Source of the DNA: Prevotellaceae bacterium
GTDB lineage: Bacteria > Bacteroidota > Bacteroidia > Bacteroidales > UBA932
Direction of reading: 5' to 3'
Assembly (NCBI GenBank): GCA_031258195.1
Contig: JAIRNF010000009.1
Location: 1-64,000 of the forward strand
Length of the DNA: 64,000 nt
Positions 7,186 through 16,551 of this stretch are shown here, piece after piece; position 1 is the first letter of the stretch; the number at the start of each line of letters is the position of its first letter. Both the position numbers and the translations under genes were made by a program. The notes under the pieces were generated by a model that did not search any database, was not told the origin of the DNA, and saw only the letters and a list, made by a program, of their open reading frames with translations.

Positions 7186-8386
7186 ATGAAAAAACATTTG
7201 CTTATACTTTTTTAGCCGCAGCTATCTCTGTCTTTGCATATAGCCCGCAAAGGAAAACCTACTGTAACATCCGGCTACCAAGCTTGCAAAAGTTATTACC
7301 GGAGCCGAACGGTTGGATGTTTACCTGCCATGCTGGAAGGTAAAAAAGTGGGCATAATGGCTAACCAGACAACCATTGTTGGCGACAAGCATTTAGTTGA
7401 TGTGCTTCTAGAAAAAGGTGTTGATCTGAAGTTTGCCTTTATCCCCGAGCATGGTTTTCGTGGGACCATTGAGTGTGGCGAAGATGTACATAACGATGTA
7501 GATGTACAAACAGGCTTACCGCTATACTCGCTATACGGAGAAAATCATCAGGCTGATTCGTTGGTAAGCTCTGTTGATATTATGATTTTCGATATACAGG
7601 ATGTAGGCGATCGCTTTTACACCTATGTTGTAGGTATGCACAATGTAATGCCGCTATGTGCTAACAATAAACCGCCCGGTAATGATACTCGACCGTCCCA
7701 ACCCTAACGGTGAGCAGGTTGACGGTACTGTTCGCAAAGACGATATGTTTAAATCGGATATCAGCTTTCATAAGGTTGCCATGATTCACGGACTTACCAT
7801 TGGCGAGCTGGCTCAGATGATTAACGACGAAGGCTGGCTTGATGGAAGTGTACAGTGCGACCTCACCGTAATTCCGCTAGAAAACTATACGCATAAAACA
7901 AAATACGAACTGCCTGTAATTCCCTCGCCTAGCCTGCCCAACTACCAATCGGTTCGGCTGTTTTCACTGCTATGCCTTTTCGAAGCAACAGACTGCAGCA
8001 TAGGTCGCGGTACAGATTTTCCGTTTCAGGTAATCGGCTATCCCGATCCCTCGTTTGGCGATTTTACGTTTACTCCCGGCGTTCGTACCGATATGGCTGC
8101 GCATGTAGAGCGGCAGGGCAATCTATGCTACGACGTAGATTTACGAGGACTTAACGCCGATAGCATTCGCTTTACGTTAAAGTACGTGCTCGATTTCTAC
8201 AACAAAGCACCCGATAAGTTCTTTGCCCGTCCCGATTTCTTCAATAAGTTAGCCGGAAATGCCGAACTACAGGAGCAAATCAAGGCAGGGTGGACAGAGG
8301 AACAAATTCGCGACAGCTGAAAAGATGAGCTGACAGCATATAAAGCCATGCGCAAGAAATACCTGCTGTACGAAGATTTTGAGTAA
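7186..8386 (+). pseudogene. DUF1343 / NamZ-like exo-beta-N-acetylmuramidase, heavily frameshifted
   Basis: In intact form this secreted family removes terminal MurNAc from peptidoglycan fragments. Pieces in different frames join into a DUF1343 protein: a signal peptide (MKKHLLILF, then LAAAISVFA after a slip at a T6 run), KVITGAERLDVYLP, MLEGKKVGIMANQTTIVGD, FIPEHGFRGTIE, MIFDIQDVGDRFYTYV, PVMILDRPNPNGEQVDG and CSIGRGTDFPFQVIGYPDPS. At least three frameshifts are needed. The final 22 codons are cut off by an in-frame TGA (8318-8320) followed by KDELTAYKAMRKKYLLYEDF, where homologs usually have Trp. The catalytic-region segments PEHGFRG and DVGDRFYTY survive. Clearly non-functional. Confidence 0.88.
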
Positions 8387-9217
8387 GCTCCTTACTACGT
8401 CCAACATGACGTAAAAATATTGAATACTTTACGAACTAATACCGACAATACTCAAAGAATTTTAAGCTCGACTAATTTTTTCAAGAAAGAGCGGACGCAC
8501 TCTCTCTTGTTTAGCTTAGCTTATTCTTTATAGGGTTACGTTGTATGTTTTCTCAGGTAACATACTTTGGGCATTAAAGTAGCGTTTCTATTTTGTCAAA
8601 GAACTTTTTTCTCAGCCAAACTTTTCAAAAAAGAATGCGTACTCTCTTTAGTTTAGTTTTATTTAGTTTATCTTTAGTAGCCTAAACCTAGCGCCAACCT
8701 CGGCAGTAACCTCAGCCCTAACCTCGTTCTTAACCTTTGGAAAAATTCCCAAAGTTGCGGATGAGATGCTGTTCGTTAGCAGCAAAAAACGTATCCACCA
8801 ACACAAGGTTTTTAAAGAAATGCCTAAAATCTGTTACGATTTTTAGCATGTTGCATAGATTGATTCTGCCGGTAACAAAATTGCGTATCTCCACATATGT
8901 AGAAATAGCTGCCGTCTTTGTTTTAACTGGATGAATGGTCTCCTTGCAAGAACCTTTATTTAGCCTACGTTTCATTTAGCAAAAGTAGCAGAAAGCATGG
9001 CTAAACAGGCAGGATTACCACGTAAGTTTTTGACACGGTTTTGACGGACGAGTGGAAAATTGGAAGTTGAGAACTGAAAACTACATATTTTACTAATTTA
9101 TAATCGGCGCAAGCGGGGCTACCTTGTTGTCATGTCGAACGAAGGGAGATATCCACTAAGAAGGGAGCAATACGCTGAATGGAGAGATGTCTCACTACGT
9201 TCGACATGGCGATATAT
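8387..9217. other. Gene-poor region with diverged repeats
   Basis: An 830-bp stretch between two pseudogenes. Two copies of a related block (TTTTCAAGAAAGAGCGGACG near 8478 and TTTTCAAAAAAGAATGCGTA near 8625, each followed by CTCTCTT and TTTAG) look like diverged direct repeats. Around 8685-8740 a 12-bp period with AACCTC recurs and would encode EVRAEVTAEVGA on the minus strand. The 81-aa ORF at 8730-8975 (minus) has no features I recognise and is probably relic or noise. Nothing else is evident. Confidence 0.3.
9131..9208. repeat. Inverted repeat of the ATGTCGAACG type
   Basis: CATGTCGAACG (9131-9141) and CGTTCGACATG (9198-9208) form 11-bp perfect arms separated by 56 bp. The composition resembles the element at 10442-10523 and the motif near 49800, suggesting a family of small dispersed intergenic repeats in this genome. 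Confidence 0.5.
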
Positions 9218-10385
9218 TTACACCACCTTTCCTTTTTCGTAAACTTTTTGTGAGATATAGTAGTAAGGTATTGCTATAAGGCTTAAACATCCGCCAACAA
9301 GGCAAGCCGTTGCCAAATTAGAGAACGATGCTATAAAGCCGCCCAGCAACATACCTGTGCCAATACCAACATCAAAAGAAGTAAGGTAGGTTGAGTTAGC
9401 CGTTCCGCGCTGGTTATGATGCGCCATATTTACGAATAAGGTTTGAAATACCGGAACCATAGAGCCGAAAGCAATTCCGCAAAGCAATGCCATACCGCAA
9501 AAAGCAACAATATTATGCGCCAGCGAAAATACGACCAGCGCAGCTGTCAGCAAACACTGCGAAAATAATGATACAGCGTGTATATAGCCCTTTATCAACA
9601 TACCTACCTGCAATAAGTCGAGATGTGCCAATACCTATAGCCATAAATAAGAACAGCATTCCCGTATTCTGTATATCAATTTCTTTGCCGTAAAGTACGC
9701 CATAAGAGACAAACATGCCGTACGATACGGCACATAGCATAAGGTTGAGCCCAATGGGTAACGCCTTAACCAAAATAAAACGGTCGAGAGAAATTACCTA
9801 CTCTTCTACAACCTTCGGTCGTGGTCTGGTTTTAATAAATGACGCTACAACCAACGAGGCAAATCCACAGAACAAACAACACCCAATCAGCACATAGTAT
9901 CCCCACCTATCGCACACCTCTGCGGCAACCCATGGCGCAAGTGCCATAGAAAGGTTTGCAAAGAGACCGTAGTAACCAATTCCCTGCTCACGTTTAACCG
10001 ACGGGATAACATCAATGGCAACCAGTATTAGACGACACAGAGGTTAAGCCCCACGTTAAGCCGTGTAAAAAAACGAAGTACAACAAACGCAATAACGGTT
10101 GATACCAGCATATATCCGCCAAACAACGAGGCATATATCAGCAGGCTGGCTATCAGCAGATGTTTGCGAGAGTATCTATCAACCAAATAGCCTGAAAATA
10201 GTCGTACGCATAAAGCAGCAATGGTATATGCCGAAAATACAACGCCAACTTTAGACTCGAGTATGCCCAACGTCTTTGTAAGGTATATCGGTAGCGTTGG
10301 CATCAGCAGATAAAATGCAAACGACATTAAAAAAATATGAAGAGCACGATAGAACGAAGCTCTTCGACCAAATCCGGCTTTCCAT
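9218..10385 (-). pseudogene. MFS transporter, multiply frameshifted
   Basis: Three ORFs in different frames (10028-10327, 9513-9773, 9218-9631) make one protein of about 390 aa. The start is best placed at ATG 10385 (MESRIWSKSFVLSCSSYFF), joining LMSFAFYLLMPTLPIYLTKT after a slip in a T7 run. LVDRYSRKHLLIASLLIYAS is the loop 2-3 region (MFS motif A), and the C-terminal half contains GTANSTYLTSFDVGIGTG. Coding between 9774 and 10027 is broken as well. The likely role was small-molecule efflux; the substrate is unknowable. Non-functional. Confidence 0.85.
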
Positions 10386-10441
10386 TTTAGTATTACTGCT
10401 CAACTCATTAAATAATTAATGTCCTGTTACCTCACCCCATC

Positions 10442-10523
10442 CGTCATTTCGAGCGAAGCGAGAAATCTGCTGGATAAGAACTACTTGCTGACAAACAAAT
10501 TTCTCGCTTCGCTCGAAATGACG
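10442..10523. repeat. Long inverted repeat with 25-bp perfect arms
   Basis: CGTCATTTCGAGCGAAGCGA plus five bases (to 10466) is mirrored exactly at 10499-10523, with a 32-bp spacer. Such CGTCATTTCGAGCGAAGCGAGAAAT elements occur between genes in many Bacteroidota as short mobile or structural repeats. A related sequence (CCCCGTCATTTCTCACTGCG) lies at 49800. Confidence 0.7.
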
Positions 10524-10770
10524 CAAATATGTCACATATCCTTGTGACTAACGATTTATGCGTAGCTCTCTCAACCTTTTACGCTTGATAACGTTATTTC
10601 AAAATAAACTACAAATATCTAACTTGTTTGTTCATGTTGTTCTCTCCGCCTGTTGATTATCAGCCAATAATTCGTAAGCCCCTATCCGCTAGAATGATTA
10701 GATTTATGTGTCAAACCAAGGTACTTCGAAAAAAACCTTACTACAGGTAAGCGGATTACAAAAAAAAGAT

Positions 10771-10778
10771 TACCTTTG
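10771..10778 (+). promoter_or_regulatory. Promoter -7 box of rpsO
   Basis: TACCTTTG followed by CGGGCAG matches the Bacteroidota -7 consensus. It lies 35 bp before the rpsO ATG. The -33 element is not obvious. Confidence 0.6.
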
Positions 10779-10812
10779 CGGGCAGTTTAACAAAAAAATT
10801 TTATTTGCTTTT

Positions 10813-11085
10813 ATGAACTATCTTACATCAGAACAAAAGCAAGAAATTTTCAAAGGATACGGAAAGTCTAATACGGACACTGGTTCTCCAGAGAGCCAGA
10901 TCGCCCTATTTTCCCACCGTATCAGCCATCTTACCGAGCACTTAAAAGAGCACAAGAAGGATTACAACACCGAACGCTCTCTTTTAAGACTGGTAGGTAA
11001 ACGCCGCAGGTTATTAGATTACCTGAAGCGGGTTGATATAGAAAGATATAGGTCGATAGTAAAGGCTCTAAACCTTAGAAAATAA
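10813..11085 (+). CDS. rpsO: 30S ribosomal protein S15
   Basis: S15 binds the central domain of 16S rRNA and forms an inter-subunit bridge. I start it at ATG 10813 ([17 protein letters not shown]), giving 90 aa, the normal size. The track ORF adds 35 unlikely residues upstream. The motifs [24 protein letters not shown] and [16 protein letters not shown] are diagnostic. It is followed by a hairpin and pnp, the common rpsO-pnp arrangement in which PNPase level is tuned through the shared transcript. Confidence 0.97.
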   Translation: MNYLTSEQKQEIFKGYGKSNTDTGSPESQIALFSHRISHLTEHLKEHKKDYNTERSLLRLVGKRRRLLDYLKRVDIERYRSIVKALNLRK

Positions 11086-11089
11086 AGCG

Positions 11090-11123
11090 ACAAGAGAGGC
11101 AATTGTGTAATTGCCTCTCTTGT
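11090..11123 (+). terminator. rpsO-pnp intercistronic hairpin
   Basis: ACAAGAGAGGCAATT pairs perfectly with AATTGCCTCTCTTGT around a 4-nt loop. The following T tract is weak (TATTTCT), so it may act as a partial terminator or RNase processing site between rpsO and pnp, as known for this gene pair in other bacteria. Confidence 0.65.
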
Positions 11124-11189
11124 TATTTCTCTACCCTAAAAGGTAGGGTAGGCAGCGGCAAAAGACGAAAAAAAAGAAAACGAAAAAAC

Positions 11190-13400
11190 ATGAACATTGT
11201 AAAAAAGACAATTGAACTTAACGACGGACGCATTATTGAAATCGAAACCGGTAAGCTGGCTAAACAAGCCGATGGTTCGGTAGTTGTTAAGATGGGCGAT
11301 ACTATGCTCTTAGCAGCAGTTACCGCCGCAACAGAGGCAAAACCAGATGTAGATTTTATGCCTCTACAGGTAGAATACAAAGAGAAATATGCGGCAGCGG
11401 GTCGTTACCCGGGCGGTTTCTTAAAGCGTGAGGCACGTCCTACCGATTCCGAAATTTTAGTATCGCGGCTTATAGACCGTGCGTTACGCCCACTTTTTCC
11501 GGATGACTTCCATGCCGATGTATTTGTTACGGTTAACCTAATTTCGGCAGATAAAGATATTATGCCCGATGCGCTTGCAGGTCTTGCGGCATCTGCGGCT
11601 TTAGCGGTTTCGGACATCCCGTTTAACGGACCGATTTCCGAAGTACGTGTTGCCCGTGTAAACGGCGAGTTTATCGTTAACCCCACCTTCACCCAAAATG
11701 CACAGGCAGATATCGATATCATGGTGGGTGCTACCTACGATAATATTTTGATGGTAGAGGGCGAAATGAAAGAAGTTTCGGAAGCAGAAATGCTAGATGC
11801 CATTAAGTTTGCCCATGCCGAAATACAAAAGCATTGCAAAGTGCAGATGGAGCTAGCCGAAGCTGTTGGTAAAACGCAAAAACGCACATATTGCCACGAA
11901 GAGAACGATGAAGAACTACGCGCTAGAGTTTGCGAGTACTGCTACGATAAATGCTACGCTATTGCTAAAAGCGGTACAGCAAAGCACGAACGCGGAGATG
12001 CGTTTGCGTCGTTAAAAGAAGAATTTTTAGAAACTCTTACCGAAGAAGAGCGAGATGATAAGGCAGCGCTTGTAAGCCGCTACTACCACGATGTGGAGAA
12101 AGAAGCCATGCGCAACATGATTCTTGATGAAGGTGTTCGTCTTGATGGTCGCGGTACAAAAGATATTCGCCCCATTTGGTGTGAGGTTGACTACCTGCCT
12201 GCCGCACACGGTTCGGCAGTCTTTACCCGTGGCGAAACCCAATCGCTTACCACTGTTACGCTTGGTACAAAGATGGACGAGAAAGAAATTGACGAGGTAC
12301 TTGTACAAGGCTCGCATCAGTTCGTACTTCACTATAACTTCCCCCCCTTCTCAACAGGAGAAGCAAAACCGGCAAGAGGAACCAGCCGCCGCGAAATTGG
12401 ACATGGTAACCTTGCATTCCGTGCATTAAAGCCAATGGTTCCGGTTGGAGAGCAAAACCCATATGCTGTACGTGTAGTGTCGGATATTTTAGAAAGTAAC
12501 GGCTCGTCGTCAATGGCTACCGTTTGCGCGGGTACACTTGCATTGATGGATGCCGGTATTCAACTTAAAAAGCCTGTTTCGGGTATCGCAATGGGGCTGA
12601 TTACCGATAGCAAAGCAAATAAGTTTGCAGTACTATCTGATATTCTAGGTGACGAAGACCATTTAGGAGATATGGACTTTAAGGTTACAGGTACTAAAGA
12701 CGGTATTACTGCAACCCAGATGGATATTAAGGTTGACGGGCTTCCTTACGAAGTTCTTGCGCAAGCATTAGAACAAGCTCGTGAAGGTCGTTTACATATT
12801 CTTGGTAAAATGCTAGAGACTATGAGCGAACCGCGTCCAGACCTTAAACCGTACGTACCACGTGTAGAGCAAGTAGTTATACCTGGAGAAAACATTGGTG
12901 CTGTTATAGGACCGGGCGGAAAGATTATTCAGGAAATGCAGAAGAGTACAGGTACTACGATTACCATTACAGAAAAGGAGGGTAAGGGTTTTGTAGATGT
13001 ATTCGGACCGGATAAAGAGTCGATAGAAGAGGCAATAAACCGTATAAAGATTATCGTTTTTGGACCGGAAGTAGGGGCAACATTCCTCGGAACCGTTCGC
13101 TCCATACAGCCTTACGGTGCCTTTGTAGAGATTGTTCCGGGCAAGGATGGGCTACTGCATATATCGGAGTACGATTGGGCAAGAATCGACTCGTTAGATG
13201 GCATTCTTAAGGAAGGCGACAAGATAGAGGTTAAGCTGCTGGAAATTGACGAAAAGACCGGCAAGTTGCGCTTATCTCGCAGAGCACTACTCCCTAAACC
13301 AGAAGGTTATGTAGAGCCTGAACGTCCGCCACGCCCCCCTCGCAGCGATGATAATCGTAAAAGAGGGGATCGAGACCGTAAGCCCAGACGCGATAAATAA
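11190..13400 (+). CDS. pnp: Polyribonucleotide nucleotidyltransferase (PNPase)
   Basis: Phosphorolytic 3'-5' exoribonuclease of mRNA decay, a trimer in the cytoplasm. The 736-aa product (start ATG 11190, [14 protein letters not shown]; the upstream 29 codons of the track ORF are not coding) has two RNase PH domains (about 1-150 and 310-530). Motifs include [43 protein letters not shown] and [16 protein letters not shown], which holds the catalytic Asp pair. A KH domain follows ([12 protein letters not shown], about 560-610), then an S1 domain ([15 protein letters not shown], about 630-700). The end is a basic Arg/Pro/Asp-rich tail typical of Bacteroidota PNPases. Confidence 0.97.
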   Translation: MNIVKKTIELNDGRIIEIETGKLAKQADGSVVVKMGDTMLLAAVTAATEAKPDVDFMPLQVEYKEKYAAAGRYPGGFLKREARPTDSEILVSRLIDRALRPLFPDDFHADVFVTVNLISADKDIMPDALAGLAASAALAVSDIPFNGPISEVRVARVNGEFIVNPTFTQNAQADIDIMVGATYDNILMVEGEMKEVSEAEMLDAIKFAHAEIQKHCKVQMELAEAVGKTQKRTYCHEENDEELRARVCEYCYDKCYAIAKSGTAKHERGDAFASLKEEFLETLTEEERDDKAALVSRYYHDVEKEAMRNMILDEGVRLDGRGTKDIRPIWCEVDYLPAAHGSAVFTRGETQSLTTVTLGTKMDEKEIDEVLVQGSHQFVLHYNFPPFSTGEAKPARGTSRREIGHGNLAFRALKPMVPVGEQNPYAVRVVSDILESNGSSSMATVCAGTLALMDAGIQLKKPVSGIAMGLITDSKANKFAVLSDILGDEDHLGDMDFKVTGTKDGITATQMDIKVDGLPYEVLAQALEQAREGRLHILGKMLETMSEPRPDLKPYVPRVEQVVIPGENIGAVIGPGGKIIQEMQKSTGTTITITEKEGKGFVDVFGPDKESIEEAINRIKIIVFGPEVGATFLGTVRSIQPYGAFVEIVPGKDGLLHISEYDWARIDSLDGILKEGDKIEVKLLEIDEKTGKLRLSRRALLPKPEGYVEPERPPRPPRSDDNRKRGDRDRKPRRDK

Positions 13401-13416
13401 TATGGTATAACCTGCA

Positions 13417-13456
13417 AATAAGCTTAAGCATTAAAACGCTTAGGCTTATTTTTTTT
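13417..13456 (+). terminator. Intrinsic terminator of pnp
   Basis: AATAAGCTTAAG pairs with CTTAGGCTTATT (one mismatch) around a 10-nt loop and is followed by an eight-T run. It ends the rpsO-pnp unit 16 bp after the pnp stop. Confidence 0.75.
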
Positions 13457-13468
13457 AAATCATAGGAT

Positions 13469-14140
13469 ATGAAAGACTATGAAAGAGTTATTTACGGCTT
13501 AGCCATTACAGCTGCAATATACTTTATTGCAATTTTTTCTACCAATTGGATTCGTTTTTCGGGAGGATTTACCCCTGGATCGTTTGTTACTCACTCAGTA
13601 ATGTTGTTGCTATCAATAGCTGCAATAGTAATATTTAAAAAGAGCGTAGACTTTAATATTTCTATGCCAAAACTAAAAAATATTATTATGCCAATTATTG
13701 TGGGTGTAGCAATAACATTTTTATCCGGTATCCTTATGTCGATAATAACAAAGATGCTAGGTCAAGAAGTCGAGGCACACCCATCTTTATTGACAATGGG
13801 TCCGCTACAAGTATTTCTCTTTGTATTTATTTATGCAAGCATTGCCGAGGAATTCTTATTTAGGGGCTTCCTACTCAATATTTTAAAGCCTTTAAGTAAA
13901 TATAAAGTCTCCATTTTTAGCATACCTGTTATAATAAGCGCTCTGACATTTGGTTTAGGTCATCTTGTTTTAATTAGCGCGGATGTGAGCGGATTATTTA
14001 TTATGAGAATATTAGTGTTTACAACCGCAATGGGACTAGCTGCCGGATACTACCAAGAAAAGTATAAGAATATTTCTTATGCCATAGTAGTACATATGGC
14101 AGGAAATTTATTTGGACTAGTAAGCACTTTTCTTATATAA
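13469..14140 (+). CDS. CPBP-family intramembrane glutamic endopeptidase
   Basis: Integral membrane protein of 223 aa with about six or seven hydrophobic segments. Signature residues of the CPBP (Abi, CAAX-like) family are present: EEFLFRG at 127-133 (motif 1, EExxxR), FGLGH at 161-165 (motif 2) and HMAGN at 209-213 (motif 3). Bacterial members are intramembrane proteases of mostly unknown substrate, sometimes linked to bacteriocin immunity. It stands alone between two terminators with no partner gene, so no specific role can be assigned. All catalytic residues are intact. Confidence 0.88.
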   Translation: MKDYERVIYGLAITAAIYFIAIFSTNWIRFSGGFTPGSFVTHSVMLLLSIAAIVIFKKSVDFNISMPKLKNIIMPIIVGVAITFLSGILMSIITKMLGQEVEAHPSLLTMGPLQVFLFVFIYASIAEEFLFRGFLLNILKPLSKYKVSIFSIPVIISALTFGLGHLVLISADVSGLFIMRILVFTTAMGLAAGYYQEKYKNISYAIVVHMAGNLFGLVSTFLI

Positions 14141-14203
14141 CTTTTCTGAATATTCCCCCAAAATACTATATAATAATAAATACGGGAAAGGGCATTAATA
14201 AAG

Positions 14204-14231
14204 AAAGGGCATTCAAAAATAAATGCCCTTT
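14204..14231. terminator. Convergent terminator between CPBP gene and lpxA
   Basis: AAAGGGCATT pairs with AATGCCCTTT around an 8-nt loop, with T-rich flanks on both strands. It lies between two converging genes and probably serves both. A second AAAGGGCATTAATAAAG copy just upstream (14197) is a partial duplicate. Confidence 0.7.
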
Positions 14232-14249
14232 TACTTTAAATTTTCATTT

Positions 14250-15041
14250 CTACAGCTCTTCTAAATTTGCTGTACTTTTAATAATACCTCTTTTCGATGT
14301 ACGGATAAATTCTAAAATAATATCGCGCTCTTCTGTTTGGGGCATTTCTGCCTCTATTTTAGTACAGGCATCGGTAATATTAAGACCGCCAAAATATATT
14401 ATGCGGTAGATGTCGTGCATCTCGTTAATTTTTTCGTTGGTAAAACCTCTACGGCGTAAACCTATACGATTTACTCCGCCATACGATAGCGGATGATGCC
14501 CTGCAATAACGTAAGGCGGAACATCTTTACCTACTAACGAGCCCCCAGATAACATAGCGTGGGTGCCAATACGTGTAAACTGATGCATGCCGGTTTGTCC
14601 TCCAAGAATAGCCCAATCCTGAATTACAGATTCTCCGGCAACTCCCGTATAAGAAGCCAAGATAACGTTGTTACCAATAACGCTGTCGTGTGCAACGTGT
14701 ACATACGACATTAAAAGGCAATTATTGCCAATAATCGTTTTGTACTTTCCGCTGGCAGCTGTCCCTCTGTTAATGGTTACGCATTCTCTGATGGTTACGT
14801 TGTCTCCTATTATTACGTATGTTTCTTCTCCCTGAAATTTCAGATCTTGAGGTTCTGCCCCAACAACTGCTCCGGGATATATCTTACAGTTCTTGCCAAT
14901 CTTTACGTTCTCCATAATGGTAACGTTAGGACCAATCCAAGCACCCTCTCCTATTTCAACATTTTTTGCAATGGTTGTAAAGGGACAAACAACGATATCT
15001 TTTGCCAACTTTGCTTCCGGGTGTATTTGTGTAAGTTCCAT
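14250..15041 (-). CDS. lpxA: UDP-N-acetylglucosamine O-acyltransferase
   Basis: First committed acyl transfer of lipid A synthesis: moves a 3-hydroxyacyl chain from ACP to the 3-OH of UDP-GlcNAc. At 263 aa it matches E. coli LpxA. Left-handed beta-helix hexapeptides run through residues 1-190 (IGEGAWIGPNVTI, IGKNCKIYPGAVVGAEPQDL), and the catalytic His is in HVAHDSVIGN (H118). A C-terminal helical bundle follows (FTNEKINEMHDIYRII). The gene sits 20 bp after the lpxC-fabZ fusion and surely forms one operon with it. Confidence 0.96.
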   Translation of the reverse strand: MELTQIHPEAKLAKDIVVCPFTTIAKNVEIGEGAWIGPNVTIMENVKIGKNCKIYPGAVVGAEPQDLKFQGEETYVIIGDNVTIRECVTINRGTAASGKYKTIIGNNCLLMSYVHVAHDSVIGNNVILASYTGVAGESVIQDWAILGGQTGMHQFTRIGTHAMLSGGSLVGKDVPPYVIAGHHPLSYGGVNRIGLRRRGFTNEKINEMHDIYRIIYFGGLNITDACTKIEAEMPQTEERDIILEFIRTSKRGIIKSTANLEEL

Positions 15042-15061
15042 ATATGTATTAATGGTTGTGT

Positions 15062-16462
15062 TTACTGTTTGTTTTTAATTATTTGAGCCATAAGCTCTGC
15101 TTCTGTTGCTAAGGTATCTCCAACATACGCTTTTCCTGCCATCATAACCATACTGCGACGAATAGGTTCGGTAAGCTCCAGCTTAAAGATAAGCGTATCT
15201 CCCGGAACAATTTTACGTTTAAAACGAACTTTATCTATCTTAACAAAATAGGTTGAATAGTTTTCGGGGTCGGGAACGCTTGCCAAAGCAAGAAGACCTC
15301 CTACCTGCGCCATTGCTTCAATAATAAGCACGCCGGGCATTACAGGTTCTTCGGGAAAATGACCGACAAAGAACGGCTCGTTCATCGTAACATTTTTCAC
15401 ACCCACTACGCTTGTATCCGTTCTATCGATAATCTTATCAACCAGTAAGAATGGCGGGCGGTGTGGAAGTATTTTTCTTATCCCGTTTATGTCGATTAGC
15501 GGCTCTTTATTCGGGTCGTACTCCGGAGCATCGGGTTTCATAATAGCTTTTTTAGCCATCTTACGTATAACCTTAGCTATCTCGGTATTTACAAAGTGTC
15601 CCGGTTTGTTAGCAATAATTTTTCCTTTAATCGGATAGCCAACCAGCCCTAAATCGCCAACCATATCCAGCAGCTTATGGCGCGCAGGTTCGTTAGGAAA
15701 GCGCAGCTCCAGGTTATTTAGATAGCCACCTTCCGGTATCATTTTAATAGAAGACTTATTGAATAAGGTTGCTAAATGCTTAAGCTCTTCTTCTGGAACT
15801 TCATTTTCTACAACAACAACGGCATTTTCCAGATCGCCACCTTTAATGAGGTTATTCTTAAGTAAAAGTTCGACTTCGTGAAGAAATACAAACGTACGGC
15901 AAGGTGCTATTTCTTCTGCAAAATCTTCGATCTTCGAAAGGCGTGCATACTGATTTCCTAATACCTTAGAGTTGAAGTCTATCATTGTTTCGATGCTGAA
16001 ATGATCGTCGGGAAGAACGATTATTTCTTTTCCGCTCTCCTCATCTTTATAAACAATCTTTTCTTTAACTTCGAAATACCACCTATCCTCGTCTTGCTGC
16101 TCAACGCCTACTTCCTGAATAGCCTCTACGTATGCGCGTGCGCTACCGTCCATAATGGGTACTTCGGGAGCGTTAACCGCAATCAAAGCATTATCAATAC
16201 CCATACCGAACATGCTTGCCATAACATGCTCTAATGTACTAATTTTTGCTCCGTTTTTTTCTAAGGTGGTGCCGCGAGACGTTGCCGTAACATAATCTGC
16301 AATGGCATCTATAATTGGCTGATCCGGAAGATCAACTCGCTGAAATTTTATTCCGTGGTTAACGGGTGCAGGGTTTATAGTCATCTCTACCTGCAGACCT
16401 GTGTGTAAGCCTTTGCCTTTAAACGTAATTGGTTGCTTTAAAGTCTGTTGTTTTACTTGCAT
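15062..16462 (-). CDS. lpxC/fabZ: Bifunctional LpxC-FabZ fusion
   Basis: One polypeptide of 466 aa with two activities. Residues 1-~300 are the zinc-dependent UDP-3-O-acyl-GlcNAc deacetylase (LpxC): GKGLHTG, STLEHVMASMFGMGIDNA (with Zn His), PCRTFVFLHEVE and RHKLLDMVGDLGLVG (Zn His and Asp). Residues ~320-466 are the 3-hydroxyacyl-ACP dehydratase FabZ: LPHRPPFLLVDKI and GHFPEEPVMPGVLIIEAMAQ with the catalytic His and Glu. The fusion is a known Bacteroidota trait linking lipid A and fatty-acid flux. I start at ATG 16462 (MQVKQQTLKQPITF); the track uses a TTG two codons earlier. Confidence 0.95.
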   Translation of the reverse strand: MQVKQQTLKQPITFKGKGLHTGLQVEMTINPAPVNHGIKFQRVDLPDQPIIDAIADYVTATSRGTTLEKNGAKISTLEHVMASMFGMGIDNALIAVNAPEVPIMDGSARAYVEAIQEVGVEQQDEDRWYFEVKEKIVYKDEESGKEIIVLPDDHFSIETMIDFNSKVLGNQYARLSKIEDFAEEIAPCRTFVFLHEVELLLKNNLIKGGDLENAVVVVENEVPEEELKHLATLFNKSSIKMIPEGGYLNNLELRFPNEPARHKLLDMVGDLGLVGYPIKGKIIANKPGHFVNTEIAKVIRKMAKKAIMKPDAPEYDPNKEPLIDINGIRKILPHRPPFLLVDKIIDRTDTSVVGVKNVTMNEPFFVGHFPEEPVMPGVLIIEAMAQVGGLLALASVPDPENYSTYFVKIDKVRFKRKIVPGDTLIFKLELTEPIRRSMVMMAGKAYVGDTLATEAELMAQIIKNKQ

Positions 16463-16492
16463 TACCAAGGTTATGAGGTTAATTTAAAGATG

Positions 16493-16515
16493 CAAAGATA
16501 GAAAAAAAAACCAAG
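16493..16515 (-). promoter_or_regulatory. Promoter of lpxC/fabZ-lpxA
   Basis: TATCTTTG (complement of 16493-16500) is followed by GCATC, and TTGG lies near -33. The upstream half of this promoter overlaps the terminator of lpxD, so the two signals share bases. Confidence 0.7.
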
Positions 16516-16535
16516 CTCTTGATAGAAGCCTGGTT
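16502..16535 (-). terminator. lpxD terminator
   Basis: On the minus strand AACCAGGCTT pairs imperfectly with AGAGCTTGGTT and is followed by nine T residues. It lies 16 bp after the lpxD stop and separates lpxD transcription from that of lpxC. Confidence 0.65.
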
Positions 16536-16551
16536 ACAGATGTAGCTAATT

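Larger units (their letters stand above)
10386..10812. other. Intergenic region upstream of rpsO
   Basis: Contains the inverted repeat 10442-10523 and the rpsO promoter (10771-10778). The rest, including 10530-10740, shows no ORF or recognisable RNA. The upstream extension of the rpsO ORF in the track (from 10708) is not coding, because it would run through the promoter. Confidence 0.4.

Noticed and set aside
8730-8975. 81-aa minus ORF and its 65-aa plus-strand shadow in the repeat region
   Set aside because: No signal, motif or family resemblance; both strands are equally open and the area is decayed, so I do not call a gene.
8387-9217. Possible CRISPR array from the repeated blocks
   Set aside because: Only two diverged copies and irregular spacing; no identical repeats or unique spacers, and no cas genes.
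15062-16468. LpxC-FabZ fusion as an assembly artefact
   Set aside because: The fusion is a well-known Bacteroidota gene and the frame is continuous with both active sites intact.
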